Origin: a bacterium 210917-SL.2.15
Lineage (GTDB): Bacteria > Bacillota > Clostridia > Oscillospirales > Oscillospiraceae
Assembly: GCA_020555605.1 (NCBI GenBank)
Contig: JAJCJC010000012.1
Location: 1 to 64,000, forward strand
Reading direction: 5' to 3'
Length of the DNA: 64,000 nucleotides
The translations under genes and the position numbers were made by a program. Below the pieces are notes generated by a model. The model was given only the letters and a program-made list of their open reading frames with translations. It ran no database searches and was not told the DNA's origin. Below are positions 45,158 through 53,971 of the stretch, in pieces (the first letter of the stretch is position 1; each line of letters begins with the position of its first letter).

Positions 45158-45826
45158 ATGACACCGTTTTTGGAAATGCTGGGCCGTACAGCGTTGTTTC
45201 GCGGTCTGTCGGCGGAGGAAGCAGAGGAAGCGCTGGCATGCCTCGGCGCGCAGCGCCGCAGTTATGCCAAAGGAGAGGCGGTATGGCGCGCCGGCGACTA
45301 TGCCCGCAGCGTTGCACTGGTGCTCTCAGGAAGTGTCTGCATCGAAAATGACGATGCTTGGGGTAATAAGAGTGTGCTGGATCGCCTGGGAGCGGGACAG
45401 GTGTTTGCCGAAACTTATGCCTGCGTACCCAGCGAACCGATGATGGTCAGCGCTGTGGCGGCGGAAAAGGCGGAAATCCTTTTCCTGCGCGCCGATCCCT
45501 TGCTGGACGAGAAGGCGCCGCCGGCAGTGCAGCGCCTGGTACGCAATCTGCTTTCAGTGTCGGCGCAGAAGAATCTGATCCTTTCCCGGCGGATGTTCCA
45601 TATTTCGGCAAAAACCATCCGCGGGCGACTCCGGTCCTATCTCTCCGACCAGGCGGCCCGCCGGGGCCGACGAGAGTTCGATATTCCCTTTGACCGCCAG
45701 CAGCTGGCGGATTATCTGGGGGTGGACCGCAGCGCGCTGTCTGCTGAACTGAGCAAGATGCAGCGCGAGGGGCTGCTGAGTGTGCGGAAAAACCATTTTA
45801 TCCTTTCTGCGGAAGGAGACGTATAA
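45158..45826 (+). CDS. Crp/Fnr-family transcriptional regulator
   Basis: A 222-residue regulator with a cyclic-nucleotide-binding-fold sensor (residues 10-120) and a winged helix (DRQQLADYLGVDRSALSAELSKMQREGLL, near 185-213). No N-terminal Fnr-type Cys cluster is present, so it may sense through haem, like HcpR, or by another ligand. Divergent placement next to hcp makes it the likely regulator of that operon. Confidence 0.88.
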   Translation: MTPFLEMLGRTALFRGLSAEEAEEALACLGAQRRSYAKGEAVWRAGDYARSVALVLSGSVCIENDDAWGNKSVLDRLGAGQVFAETYACVPSEPMMVSAVAAEKAEILFLRADPLLDEKAPPAVQRLVRNLLSVSAQKNLILSRRMFHISAKTIRGRLRSYLSDQAARRGRREFDIPFDRQQLADYLGVDRSALSAELSKMQREGLLSVRKNHFILSAEGDV

Positions 45827-45865
45827 AAAGCGGCAGGCTTTTCAAAAACCTGCCGCTTTGCCTTG
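45827..45865. terminator. Convergent terminator
   Basis: AAAGCGGCAGG and CCTGCCGCTTT pair (11 bp, 11-nt loop), followed by GCCTTGTTTT, between the Crp/Fnr gene and the convergent peptidase gene. Confidence 0.85.
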
Positions 45866-45867
45866 TT

Positions 45868-46899
45868 TTATGCTTTACTGAACGCCCACAAATTGGAGAT
45901 CTGTCCTTCCAGTGTTTCATAGGTCCAATGCTGGCTGCTGCGCATCGGGCTGTTGGGATCGTTCACAGTAAAACCGTTTTCATCATAACCGGTCAGGATG
46001 ATGTAGTGCCCGGTGGTCGTAAAGTCGCCGGGGGCCATGGCGCACACCACGGGGCGGTCTTCTTCGACCGCGTTGATCATATATTGTTTTACCAGAGGAA
46101 GTTCTTCGGCACGCAGCCCGAAGTGAGCGCTGCCTTCAGACATGAACGTCCAGGAAGTGCCGCTGCCTTCGGCATAATAGCCGTTTTCCTCGGCCCAGTG
46201 GGCCACGGAGGCAGGATCCCAGGTTTCGTTCCCGGTCAGATAGAGCGCCAGCATGGACATACAGGTAGGGCCGCAGCCTGTCCAGCCGATCAAGCCGCTG
46301 CCGTATTCCTGATAGCCCCAACGCTCGTCCCACTGCAGCAGCAGCGGAACCGTGTTTTGTGCCGCCTCAGAGGAGAGGTCAATGGCAGGGTGTTTGTCCT
46401 TTTTGCTGGGGTAATCCACCACATAATCAATCGCTTCGCTGTTTTTAAGCGCCAAGGCGATCAGGTCTTCTGAATAACTGTCGATCTTGTCGAGGATCTT
46501 TTTGACCTGGGGATATTCCTGCGCCAGTTCTTTCAATGCCAGCACCGTTTCGGAGTCCTCGCTCTTGGGCGTGATATCCACATGATCCAGATTATTGCCG
46601 TTGGTCAACTGGCCCGCCCCGTTGGCGCCCTGGGATGCGGGATCCTCCGGAGAGGAAGAAAAGACTCCGCCCGGCCAGAAGCGGAACAGCGCGATGCATA
46701 CCGCGGCGATGACAATGCAGCCCGCTGCCCATGTCAGACGGCGCCGCTGCTGCCGCCGGCGGCGGGTAGCTCTACGGCAGCGCTGTCGTTCCTGCTCCTG
46801 ACGGCTGACGGGGTGGGGGCGCTCGTCGTAAAAATAACCATCGTTTGACGGCGTGTGGTCCCGACGGGTTCTGCTGTATTCTGGGTATTTGCGCTTCAT
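45868..46899 (-). CDS. C39-like cysteine peptidase, membrane-anchored
   Basis: A 343-residue protein. An Arg-rich cytosolic N-terminus (residues 1-53) precedes one transmembrane helix (about 55-75), a linker, and an extracytoplasmic papain-like domain with catalytic Cys in GWTGCGPTCMSM, His in TTGHYIILTGY and Asn/Asp in VNDPNS. It resembles secreted C39/NlpC-type hydrolases of Clostridia. The ATG at 46899 is used; a longer reading has no ribosome-binding site. Confidence 0.82.
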   Translation of the reverse strand: MKRKYPEYSRTRRDHTPSNDGYFYDERPHPVSRQEQERQRCRRATRRRRQQRRRLTWAAGCIVIAAVCIALFRFWPGGVFSSSPEDPASQGANGAGQLTNGNNLDHVDITPKSEDSETVLALKELAQEYPQVKKILDKIDSYSEDLIALALKNSEAIDYVVDYPSKKDKHPAIDLSSEAAQNTVPLLLQWDERWGYQEYGSGLIGWTGCGPTCMSMLALYLTGNETWDPASVAHWAEENGYYAEGSGTSWTFMSEGSAHFGLRAEELPLVKQYMINAVEEDRPVVCAMAPGDFTTTGHYIILTGYDENGFTVNDPNSPMRSSQHWTYETLEGQISNLWAFSKA

Positions 46900-47183
46900 A
46901 GGTGAATCAGCCTTTCGTCCTCGGTTTTCTTTTGTGATGCCAAAAAGATACAAGGAGGGGGCATCTTATTTGTATCATTTCTGTATCGTTTGCATCCATC
47001 ATAACAAAGGTTGACAAAATTTGCAAAGTCTTTTGCATCGGCTTTCAAAATTCTTAAAATTTACATAGGCTCTGTTGCAGAATTGACGCAGTCTGTTACC
47101 GCTTCGCGGTGGATTTTGCCGGATGCGGGGTGTAAGATAAAAAATAAACAGGAACCAGTAAAAGAGCAGAAGGCGTAAGAAGT

Positions 47184-47909
47184 ATGAAACACAGTGCCTG
47201 GAAAGGATTGGCCCTGGGAGCAGCCGGCGCACTGCTGCTTGCTGGGTGTGGTGCGCCGCAGCAGGGCGGCAGCGGTTCGGCGGCGGAGGATGTGTTCACG
47301 TTTACTCGGGACAACTCCCCCCGTATCGACGGTTCCACCTCCACAGTGCCTTTGGCCCAGGCGATCTGCAGCGTACTGCTGGGCGAGAGCCGGGAGGACG
47401 TTGCTGATCTGACGCAGTTTTCCAAAACCACAGCTTCATATGAGGCGCTGATTTATGGAGAAAAGGATCTTCTGATTGCGGCGGAGCCAGCGCAGAGCGT
47501 ACTGGAAAGCAAGGAGTCCCAGGGCTTTGTATGGAAGATGGGGCCGTTTGCCATCGAAGGACTGGTGTTTGTGGTGAATGCAAACAACCCTGTGGATTCT
47601 CTGAGTGTGGAACAAGTGCAGAAAATTTATACCGGGGAGATCACCAACTGGAGTGAGGTTGGCGGCGCGGACGAGCCGATCACAGCGTTTCAGCGCAATG
47701 AGAACGCCGGGAGCCAGGCTATGATGAAAAAATTGGTGATGGACGGCCTGGATATGATGGAGCCGGAGAAGGAATATGTGATCGGTGAAATGGGCGGCGG
47801 ATGCGAAGGCGAGCGGGCATATTGCCGCCGCTTTGCGGCCGCGATTTTCCGGCAGAGCAACGACATGCGAAAGCAGAGGAACGGTGTCAAAACGGAACGG
47901 GGGGCATAG
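47184..47909 (+). pseudogene. PstS-like substrate-binding lipoprotein, C-terminally truncated
   Basis: A lipoprotein signal with lipobox LLLAGC (Cys near residue 22) is followed by a PBP-like phosphate-binding fold (DGSTSTVPLAQAI, VNANNPVDSLSVEQVQKIYTGEITNWSEVGG, NENAGSQAMM). After IGEMGG at about residue 209 the homology stops and about 30 unrelated basic residues follow, so the last third of the family domain is missing. The break lies just before the first VWA gene. It may be non-functional. Confidence 0.7.
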
Positions 47910-47950
47910 TATGGAGAGCGGGGGAAATCCCCCGGGAAAGAGGTAATACA

Positions 47951-49339
47951 ATGGGTGTAACAAATTCTAATAAAGTCATCAATGTGGATCGGATCGACTG
48001 TTCCGGTTCACTGCGGGTGACGCTGGCCCTGACAGCCACTCCAGATATTATTTCCAATCCCACTGACATCGTGCTGGTGCTGGATCGCTCGGGCAGTATG
48101 GCCGGAACGCCGTTGGCCAATCTGAAAACCGGTGCTAAAACGTTTATCGGTATCATCGAAGAGGCGACAGGCGGTACGCAGGATGGGCAGATTGGCTCCG
48201 GCAGCCGTATCGGCATTGTCAGTTTTGCCGACACTGCGATCGCCAACACGCAGCTGATCACGTCCGTCGATACGCTGAAAAATGCGGTGAACGCGTTGAC
48301 AGCCGGCGGGAGCACCAATCATGCAGACGCGTTTACCAAGGCGATGCAGATGTTTGACCCCACGTCCGGGAATGCCAAAGTGATTGTGATGTTTACGGAC
48401 GGGAACACCACGACGGGCGCGCCTCCGGCGCCTGTGGCCGCCGCGGCCCGCGCCCGGGGGATCATCATTTACTGCATCGGGCTGGTGGGCGCAGACGCTG
48501 TGGATGTCAATACCCTCAACGAGTGGGCCAGCGATCCGGACGCCTCCCATGTGGCGGTTACGCCGGATGCGGCGGAGCTGGAGCGCCTGTTTGCAAACCT
48601 GGCGGCCAATATTTCCAAGCCAGGTGCCACGAATATTGTGATCAATGAAACGGTTTATCCGGACTTTGTCATCACCAATATTCTTCCTCCCAACAAAGGC
48701 ACTGCCACGCTGCTGGACTCCCATTCGCTGCGGTGGACGATCTCGGCGCTCGGCACTGTTTCGAGCGAAAGCGCCCTGCTGGAGTTCGACCTGCGCCATG
48801 TGTCCCAGACGGGCGGTACCAAGCTGATCAACGAATCGATCACCTATTCCGATACGGAAGGGAACCTTGTCTTGTTCCCTGCGCCGACTGTGGCGGTGAG
48901 GTGCGATGTGGTAGTGCATTCAGAGGAGTGCCCGGTACCGGTGGAGCTGTCGATCGATGGCTGTGAGGATGCTGTAACAGTAGATATGGGAGACATCTAC
49001 TTGGAGTCTCAGGGCAGGATCATTCAGATGGATGTGACCATCAAGAATGTGTGCCCGGGCAAGCGGGTTGCGCTGGCGGCGATCCTCACCGAGGTCGACG
49101 AGAATGGCGAGGAACATCAGCGCGGCATGAAAGCAATGACGATTCCTGCCCACAGTTACCCGTCCTGCCGCGATGTGCAGGTCAAGTGCATCAAATTTGT
49201 GGTGCCGGAAGATTTGGACGTTTCCGGCGGTTCTTCGCGTGCCATGTGCGATCAGCGGCAGTTCAAAGGCCGCTTTATTGCGCACAATATCGACACGGAC
49301 TATCGCTGCTGTGAGGCTGTGCTTACACTGCAAGCGTGA
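47951..49339 (+). CDS. von Willebrand A domain protein, paralogue 1
   Basis: A 462-residue protein with a complete VWA metal site: DRSGSM (Asp near residue 45), AGGSTNH and FTDGNTT. After the VWA domain (about 38-225) comes a DUF11-like beta domain (about 228-320, NIVINETVYPDF, LINESITYSDTEGN), then a Cys-rich C-terminal part (CPVPVELSIDGCEDA, CPGKRVALAAILTEVDE, CRDVQVKCIKFVVPE, DYRCCEAV). There is no signal peptide or anchor. GAGG lies 9 nt upstream of the ATG. It is a close paralogue of the protein at 51,773. Role unknown; surface or spore adhesion is only a guess. Confidence 0.82.
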   Translation: MGVTNSNKVINVDRIDCSGSLRVTLALTATPDIISNPTDIVLVLDRSGSMAGTPLANLKTGAKTFIGIIEEATGGTQDGQIGSGSRIGIVSFADTAIANTQLITSVDTLKNAVNALTAGGSTNHADAFTKAMQMFDPTSGNAKVIVMFTDGNTTTGAPPAPVAAAARARGIIIYCIGLVGADAVDVNTLNEWASDPDASHVAVTPDAAELERLFANLAANISKPGATNIVINETVYPDFVITNILPPNKGTATLLDSHSLRWTISALGTVSSESALLEFDLRHVSQTGGTKLINESITYSDTEGNLVLFPAPTVAVRCDVVVHSEECPVPVELSIDGCEDAVTVDMGDIYLESQGRIIQMDVTIKNVCPGKRVALAAILTEVDENGEEHQRGMKAMTIPAHSYPSCRDVQVKCIKFVVPEDLDVSGGSSRAMCDQRQFKGRFIAHNIDTDYRCCEAVLTLQA

Positions 49340-49648
49340 CCGCACCGCCGCTGTTTTGTGCGGCGGTACATACCGCCTGGAAAATACAGAAGCAGCGGCC
49401 TGAGTTCCGGAGAGGAATCGTCCACAGAAAGATACCCCGGAACAAATCACTCTGGGCCATTCTTTGCGAAAATAAAATCAAAAAAAGAAAAACGGTTGAG
49501 TCTAAAAAGATCTCAATCGTTTCCGGATCCATCTTTTGCTGCGCCCCACTTCATTTTGATTTTTTCATATTTCTGCATCTTTGATTGAAGGTTTTAACCT
49601 AAAAAATCAAGCGCACAGAAACGTGGTGAAATCTAGGCTTAGAAAAAA

Positions 49649-49684
49649 GAAAACCGTTGAAACCTTATGGTTTCAACGGTTTTC
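49649..49684. terminator. Terminator beyond the palindromic tRNA relic
   Basis: A 16-bp perfect stem (GAAAACCGTTGAAACC and its complement) with a TTAT loop and flanking TTTTC/GAAAA lies 19 bp past the CCA end of the relic on the minus strand, where a tRNA terminator would be. Confidence 0.85.
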
Positions 49685-49703
49685 TTTGCGGTGTACCGCA
49701 TTT

Positions 49704-49786
49704 TGGTGGAGATAAGCGGGATCTAACCGAGAGAGCGCTTGAATGCCATTCAAGCGCTCTCCCGGTTAGATCGGTTACATACCACT
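49704..49786 (-). pseudogene. tRNA-Ala(GGC) relic converted to a palindrome
   Basis: On the minus strand the 3' acceptor strand and CCA (GCTTATCTCCACCA) and the anticodon arm CTTGAATGGCATTCAAG of tRNA-Ala(GGC) are kept. The T-arm half is replaced by the inverted complement of the D-arm half, giving 26-bp arms at 49720-49745 and 49747-49772 with one mismatch and a single-base centre. No cloverleaf is possible. Confidence 0.75.
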
Positions 49787-49917
49787 CTAAATCGGGCCAA
49801 TAGAGCGTTCAATACGCGGGATACCCCACCAAACAATCCACGCCTCGTATCATTCAGTATATCTTACGGTACAAGGCATTTCAATGTTTATTTCCTGCGG
49901 ATTCTGATTTTGAGTAT

Positions 49918-49956
49918 TGTGCCGCCCAAGTGAAACTCTGGGGGGCAGTTTCATAT
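49918..49956 (+). repeat. Block-boundary hairpin motif, copy 1
   Basis: GCCGCCC-AAGTGAAACTCTG-GGGGGC followed by AGTTTCATAT. It shares order and most bases with copies at 53,281 and 57,877. It precedes the DUF6774/DUF421/cupin/VWA block. Confidence 0.65.
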
Positions 49957-50145
49957 ACATTGGAAAGAATATCTCCCACGAGCCAATGTTCACTTCTCTA
50001 CAAAGGAGATCAGTAAATGGGAGACCACTTCAGGATACATTGTCTCAAAATGGTCTATCTTATTTGCCCTCCGTTTAGATTGTCCACCCATTTCCGAACT
50101 GCCCCAATGCAGCTCTTGGTTGCGCACATTTTTCTATCAGAAGTT

Positions 50146-50313
50146 CTATTTGCTATTACGGCAACAAATACTTCTTTGAGTCGCAATGGTAAGAAGCGTA
50201 TCGCCAAGCTGTGTCAGCGCCGTGCCCAGCAGCGTCACTTCGTCCTCAGTTAGCTTGCAGGCAAGTGCATTGGCAATAGCCGTGATGGAAGCTGTCAATT
50301 CACACGAATTCAC
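50146..50313 (-). CDS. DUF6774-like small protein
   Basis: A 55-residue protein starting at GTG (VNSCELTASITAIANALACKL, then LGTALTQLGDTLLTIATQR). GGAGG lies 10 nt before this GTG. The Cys pair and the Asp-Thr-Leu helix are typical of a small conserved Firmicutes family of unknown function. The gene faces away from the DUF421 gene's neighbour block and is isolated. Confidence 0.6.
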   Translation of the reverse strand: MNSCELTASITAIANALACKLTEDEVTLLGTALTQLGDTLLTIATQRSICCRNSK

Positions 50314-50403
50314 AAGAGGCTCACCTCCGCTACTATCGTATGAACGCACGGAGAAAATGTGTATGCCTGCCGCTATTTCAGCTACAATCCAGAAGTCTGG
50401 ACG

Positions 50404-51090
50404 TCAGTTTTTGTTATGGTTTTTCTCATAAAGAACAAACTTTAGATTTCGGTCGCATACCGCCAGAAAAACATCTTGCGGAGAGCTGATATGACGCTGT
50501 TTCAACTGGTTATTCAACCATGTCAGATCCAGCCCCATGCGTTTTAGATTGTCATCCAGAATACGGCCATCCATGATTAGCTCTGTAAACAGCAGTTCCT
50601 GTTCCGGAGCCAGATTCATGTCGTTGGGTGTAACAGGGCGCTGGCTGCTTACCGGGAGGATCGTGAGTTTTCCGTTATATTCAAAAACAGCGGTTTGGAT
50701 GCTCGTCAGGTCAAAGTATCCCTGCTGCCTGCACATGACCATGAACTCGCTCAGGTCCAGTTTGGCCTTTTTCAGATTTTCATAATACAGCTTCCCGTGA
50801 TCCATGAGGATAGTAGGTGTGCCGTTGAGATATTTGCGGGATCTTGGAAATCTATTGGAAACGATGCTCAATAGTAAAGTAGAACCTCCGTAGATGACCA
50901 TAGCGGCAAGCGGTTTCCAGGGTTCCTCCAGTTCTGTGGCCATTTCAGCCGCAATGGAGCCAATGCTTATTCCCGTAATGTAATCAAAAAAATCCAACTG
51001 AGCGATTTGCTTGTGTCCAATAAACTTGGCTACCAAAAACAATGCCCCAAATGATCCCAAGGCGGTCAGACAAAGCGCCAGAAAGTTCAT
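50404..51090 (-). CDS. DUF421 membrane protein (YetF-like)
   Basis: A 228-residue protein with three N-terminal helices (about residues 3-85) and two cytosolic YetF repeats (FMVMCRQQGYFDLTSIQTAVFEYNGKL, GRILDDNLKRMGLDLTWLNNQL). The family occurs in Bacillus and Clostridia spores and membranes with no defined activity. GGGG precedes the ATG. Confidence 0.85.
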   Translation of the reverse strand: MNFLALCLTALGSFGALFLVAKFIGHKQIAQLDFFDYITGISIGSIAAEMATELEEPWKPLAAMVIYGGSTLLLSIVSNRFPRSRKYLNGTPTILMDHGKLYYENLKKAKLDLSEFMVMCRQQGYFDLTSIQTAVFEYNGKLTILPVSSQRPVTPNDMNLAPEQELLFTELIMDGRILDDNLKRMGLDLTWLNNQLKQRHISSPQDVFLAVCDRNLKFVLYEKNHNKN

Positions 51091-51229
51091 ATAACAATCC
51101 CCCTTTGTCTATATTCTGGCTCAACTTGCGACAAACATACACAAATGGATGTTTCGATCTTAAAACATTATTCACCGGAACGTTCGCGGCTGCATAATAT
51201 AGTACCAGTAATGGAAAGGAGTGTAAGAT

Positions 51230-51685
51230 ATGGAATTTTATCATTCTATGGGGTGTGGCTGTGACACCTGTGAAACCGACCATGGCCCCAGGCCGTTTCT
51301 TACGAATATAATGCACGCAGCGTCGCAAAACCCAAATTTTCGCACGGCGTTTTGGACAGGTCACCACTTGCAAATGACCTTAATGAGCATTCCACCTTGT
51401 GGAGAGATTGGGGCAGAAATGCACGCAGACACGGATCAGTTTATCCGCGTAGAAGCAGGAACAGCGATCATCCGGATGGGGACTTGTAAAGAACAGTTGG
51501 ATTCCCAGCATCGGCTTCATTCAGGAGATGCTGTTTTTGTACCGTGCGGCACATGGCATAATGTGATCAACAGTAGCAATTGCCCTTTGAAACTCTCATC
51601 GATCTACGCACCGTCTCAGCATCCCAAATGCACTGTCCACCGCACAAAAGAGGATGCCGCAAAGGAAACACATCAAGTGTATTGA
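51230..51685 (+). CDS. Cupin-domain protein
   Basis: A 151-residue protein. A Cys-rich start (MGCGCDTCETDHGPRPFLTNI) leads into a cupin barrel with metal ligands in GAEMHADTDQFIRVEAGTAI and FVPCGTWHNVINSS. It resembles small cupins related to mannose-6-phosphate isomerase. AAGGAG precedes the ATG. It stands alone between DUF421 and the second VWA gene. Confidence 0.82.
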   Translation: MEFYHSMGCGCDTCETDHGPRPFLTNIMHAASQNPNFRTAFWTGHHLQMTLMSIPPCGEIGAEMHADTDQFIRVEAGTAIIRMGTCKEQLDSQHRLHSGDAVFVPCGTWHNVINSSNCPLKLSSIYAPSQHPKCTVHRTKEDAAKETHQVY

Positions 51686-51772
51686 TGACTGCCGGTGTGT
51701 CCCTCAACCACTCTCTGGCATAATATGGTCTGAGCCCCTGCTAAACAATGGGGTTTAGAGAGGAATGACTTT

Positions 51773-53146
51773 ATGGGAATTACCAATTCCAACAAAGAAC
51801 TGAGTGCGGCGCGTATTGACTGCGGCGGTTCTTTTCAAGTAAGATTATCTTTAACAGCAGCGCCCGATATTGTGACAAACCCTACCGACATTGTGCTGGT
51901 CCTCGACCGCTCAGGCAGCATGGCAGGAAGCGCGCTGGCTAATTTGAAAAACGGCGCCAAGGCGTTTATTGACATTATCGACGAAGCCACTGACAGTGCT
52001 CAGGATGGGCAAATTGGCTCCGGAAGCCGAATTGCCATCGTCAGCTTTGCAGATACGGCAACGCAGGACACCCAATTAATCACCTCTGTCTCCGATTTGA
52101 AGGCGGCAGTAGACGCGCTGACCGCTGGCGGCAGCACAAACCATGCGGATGCCTTTACCAAAGCTTCCGAGTTGTTGGCAGCTCCCTCCACCAACGCCCG
52201 CGTAATGGTGATGTTTACCGATGGGGAGACCACTGCAGGCCCCAATCCCAGCCCAATCGCTGCGGCAGCCAGAGCTGCAGGGGTGGTCATCTATGCCATC
52301 GGACTGTCCGGAAGCGGTGGTGTGGATGTTGCTGCTCTGGAGGATTGGGCATCGAAACCCGCATCCGCCTATGTGGCCATCACTCCGGATGACGCAGAAC
52401 TGGAGGAGCTGTTTAAGGACTTGGCCAGAAACATTGCCAATCCCGGTGCAACCAATGTTGTAGTTACCGATACAGTCTCCTCCTGTTTTCGTATCATTTC
52501 TGTGTCCATGCCAACTAAGGGCACGGCCAGTCTGGTGGATGCGAACACAGTACAATGGCAAATTGACGAGTTGGGTGTAACCCAGAGTGAGGGCGCGGTG
52601 CTGGAATTTACCGTGCAGCATATCGGCCCATGTTCCGGCACCATCGAGGTAAATGAGTCCATTTCCTACGATGACGCAGAAGGCAATGTGGTGAGTTTCC
52701 CCTCTCCCCGGCTGGAGGTAGATTGCGATATCGTCGTCCTGCCGGAAATCTGCCCGGAACCTGTTGACATTGCGGTGGACGGCTGTGAAGACACGCTGGA
52801 ATTTGACGCCGGTGACCTTGGCCTGGAATCTCTTGGCCGCATCGTTCAGCTGAGCGTCACGCTACAAAACGTCTGCCCCAACAGGCGGGTTGCATTGGCT
52901 GCGATCCTGACCGAGGTGGATGACCAGGGTCTTGAGTACAAGCGCGGTATGAAAACCGTACTGATTCCTGCCCACACGAGGGAGAGCTGTCGGGATGTGA
53001 CTGTCCGGTGCATCAAATTTGTCCTCCCCGAAAGTCTGGATGTTTCCGGCTCAACGGGGTCCATCTGCAATGCCCGGAAATTTAAGGCACGTTTTATTGC
53101 CAACTATATCGACAACGACTTTGAGTGCTGCAATACGGTACTGTAA
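51773..53146 (+). CDS. von Willebrand A domain protein, paralogue 2
   Basis: A 457-residue paralogue of the protein at 47,951 with the same layout: MGITNSNKE start, VWA metal site (DRSGSM, GGSTNH, FTDGETT), DUF11-like middle domain (NVVVTDTVSSCF, VNESISYDDAEGN) and Cys-rich end (CPEPVDIAVDGCEDT, CPNRRVALAAILTEVDD, CRDVTVRCIKFVLPE, DFECCNTV). It lacks a signal peptide. The two genes look like a duplication separated by about 2.4 kb of other sequence. GAGAGGA lies before the ATG. Confidence 0.82.
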   Translation: MGITNSNKELSAARIDCGGSFQVRLSLTAAPDIVTNPTDIVLVLDRSGSMAGSALANLKNGAKAFIDIIDEATDSAQDGQIGSGSRIAIVSFADTATQDTQLITSVSDLKAAVDALTAGGSTNHADAFTKASELLAAPSTNARVMVMFTDGETTAGPNPSPIAAAARAAGVVIYAIGLSGSGGVDVAALEDWASKPASAYVAITPDDAELEELFKDLARNIANPGATNVVVTDTVSSCFRIISVSMPTKGTASLVDANTVQWQIDELGVTQSEGAVLEFTVQHIGPCSGTIEVNESISYDDAEGNVVSFPSPRLEVDCDIVVLPEICPEPVDIAVDGCEDTLEFDAGDLGLESLGRIVQLSVTLQNVCPNRRVALAAILTEVDDQGLEYKRGMKTVLIPAHTRESCRDVTVRCIKFVLPESLDVSGSTGSICNARKFKARFIANYIDNDFECCNTVL

Positions 53147-53159
53147 CCATAACAGCACT

Positions 53160-53188
53160 GCCGGATACCGTTTTTTCGCGGTATCCGG
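53160..53188 (+). terminator. Hairpin after VWA paralogue 2
   Basis: CCGGATACCG and CGGTATCCGG pair around TTTTTTCG. The T-tract is in the loop, not after the stem, so termination is plausible but not certain. Confidence 0.45.
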
Positions 53189-53280
53189 ATACATAGAGTT
53201 TGGGCAGAGAACGGCGCCCAAATAAATCAACGGTTTGAAAGCAGTCGCAAAAGTTTTTCCGAAAATCTAAAATTGAACAT

Positions 53281-53319
53281 TGCACCGCCCGAGTGAGACT
53301 ATGGGCGGCGTTTTCATAT
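53281..53319 (+). repeat. Block-boundary hairpin motif, copy 2
   Basis: ACCGCCC-GAGTGAGACTAT-GGGCGGC followed by GTTTTCATAT, then AAAGGAGGAGG. It stands before the truncated parB copy, as copy 3 stands before the complete parB gene. A short attenuator-like stem (GCCAGC / GCTGGC, TTTT) follows at 53,354-53,375, also as in copy 3. Confidence 0.7.
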
Positions 53320-53400
53320 ACCACAACTTGAAAGGAGGAGGCCCTTATCTGCTGCCAGCCATCGGGCTGGCTTTTCCATTTCATGAAAAGAGGTTTGACA

Positions 53401-53685
53401 TTGGCAGACGATAAAAAGAATATTCCCAACGCCGGGAAGGTAGGCGAGTACCCCGAGCCGGGGAAGACGGGACCTATCAAAGCTGATCCCCCGGTGCAGG
53501 ATCAGCCCGCCCCGGCAGAGGCTCCGGCTGTAACCGAGCAGCCGCCCGCCCCTTGGGATGCCACCCGTAGTGTGAAAGAGGAGATTGTCTATCTCGTTCT
53601 GTCCAATCTTCGTCCGTTCAAAAATCATCTATTGGGCGTTTGCACCGTTGCTGCAAATTTGCGATTGAATTTTACAGCGCTTTAG
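53401..53685 (+). pseudogene. Truncated second copy of parB
   Basis: From TTG at 53401 (AGAGG 7 nt upstream) the frame reads MADDKK, a Pro/Ala/Glu-rich linker and EEIVYLVLSNLRPFKNH, matching the N-terminus of the complete ParB at 58,003 (EEQIVYIKLNELHAFKNH). Homology stops at about 53,630, where the toxin-antitoxin promoter region begins, so the toxin-antitoxin module appears to have replaced the rest of the gene. Confidence 0.75.
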
Positions 53686-53693
53686 GCTATACT
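53653..53693 (+). promoter_or_regulatory. Promoter and palindrome of the toxin-antitoxin pair
   Basis: TTGAAT (53665-53670), 17 nt and TATACT (53688-53693). A perfect 10-bp palindrome GCAAATTTGC (53653-53662) lies just before the -35 box and is a candidate autoregulatory site of the Phd-type antitoxin. Confidence 0.6.
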
Positions 53694-53716
53694 ATTAGTG
53701 AAAGGGGCTGATAGCT

Positions 53717-53971
53717 ATGCCAAACATTAAACCCATCTCCGACCTCCGCAATTATACCGAGGTGCTGCGCGATGTGGCCGTAGGTGCTCCTGTCTTTCTG
53801 ACAAAGAATGGGCGCGGCAGATACGCCATTGTGGATATGCACGACTATGAAAAGACACAGGCGACCCTCAAGCTGATGAATGAACTTGCCAAGGGCCGTA
53901 AGTCCGGCGAGGAAAAGGGTTGGTTGCCTTTGGATGCCGTAGAGGAACATCTCGGGATTGCGCATGAATAA
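53717..53971 (+). CDS. Phd/YefM-family antitoxin
   Basis: An 84-residue antitoxin: DNA-binding Phd fold (IKPISDLRNYTEVLRDVAVGAPVFLTKNGRGRYAIVDMHDYE) and a toxin-binding tail. It overlaps the toxin gene by 8 bp, so both are made together and the complex is expected to repress the shared promoter. Confidence 0.9.
   Translation: MPNIKPISDLRNYTEVLRDVAVGAPVFLTKNGRGRYAIVDMHDYEKTQATLKLMNELAKGRKSGEEKGWLPLDAVEEHLGIAHE

Larger units (their letters stand above)
49340..50145. other. 806-bp intergenic region of the accessory zone
   Basis: No convincing gene. It begins with a GC-rich hairpin terminator of the first VWA gene (ACCGCCGC / GCGGCGGT, 49340-49366), then holds the terminator at 49,649, the palindromic tRNA-Ala relic at 49,704 and the first hairpin-motif copy at 49,918. 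The plus-strand frame at 50,017 runs antisense into the small gene at 50,146 and is not credible. Confidence 0.6.

Noticed and set aside
50017..50253. 78-codon plus-strand frame after hairpin motif copy 1
   Set aside because: It overlaps, on the opposite strand, the better supported DUF6774-like gene and has no recognisable similarity.
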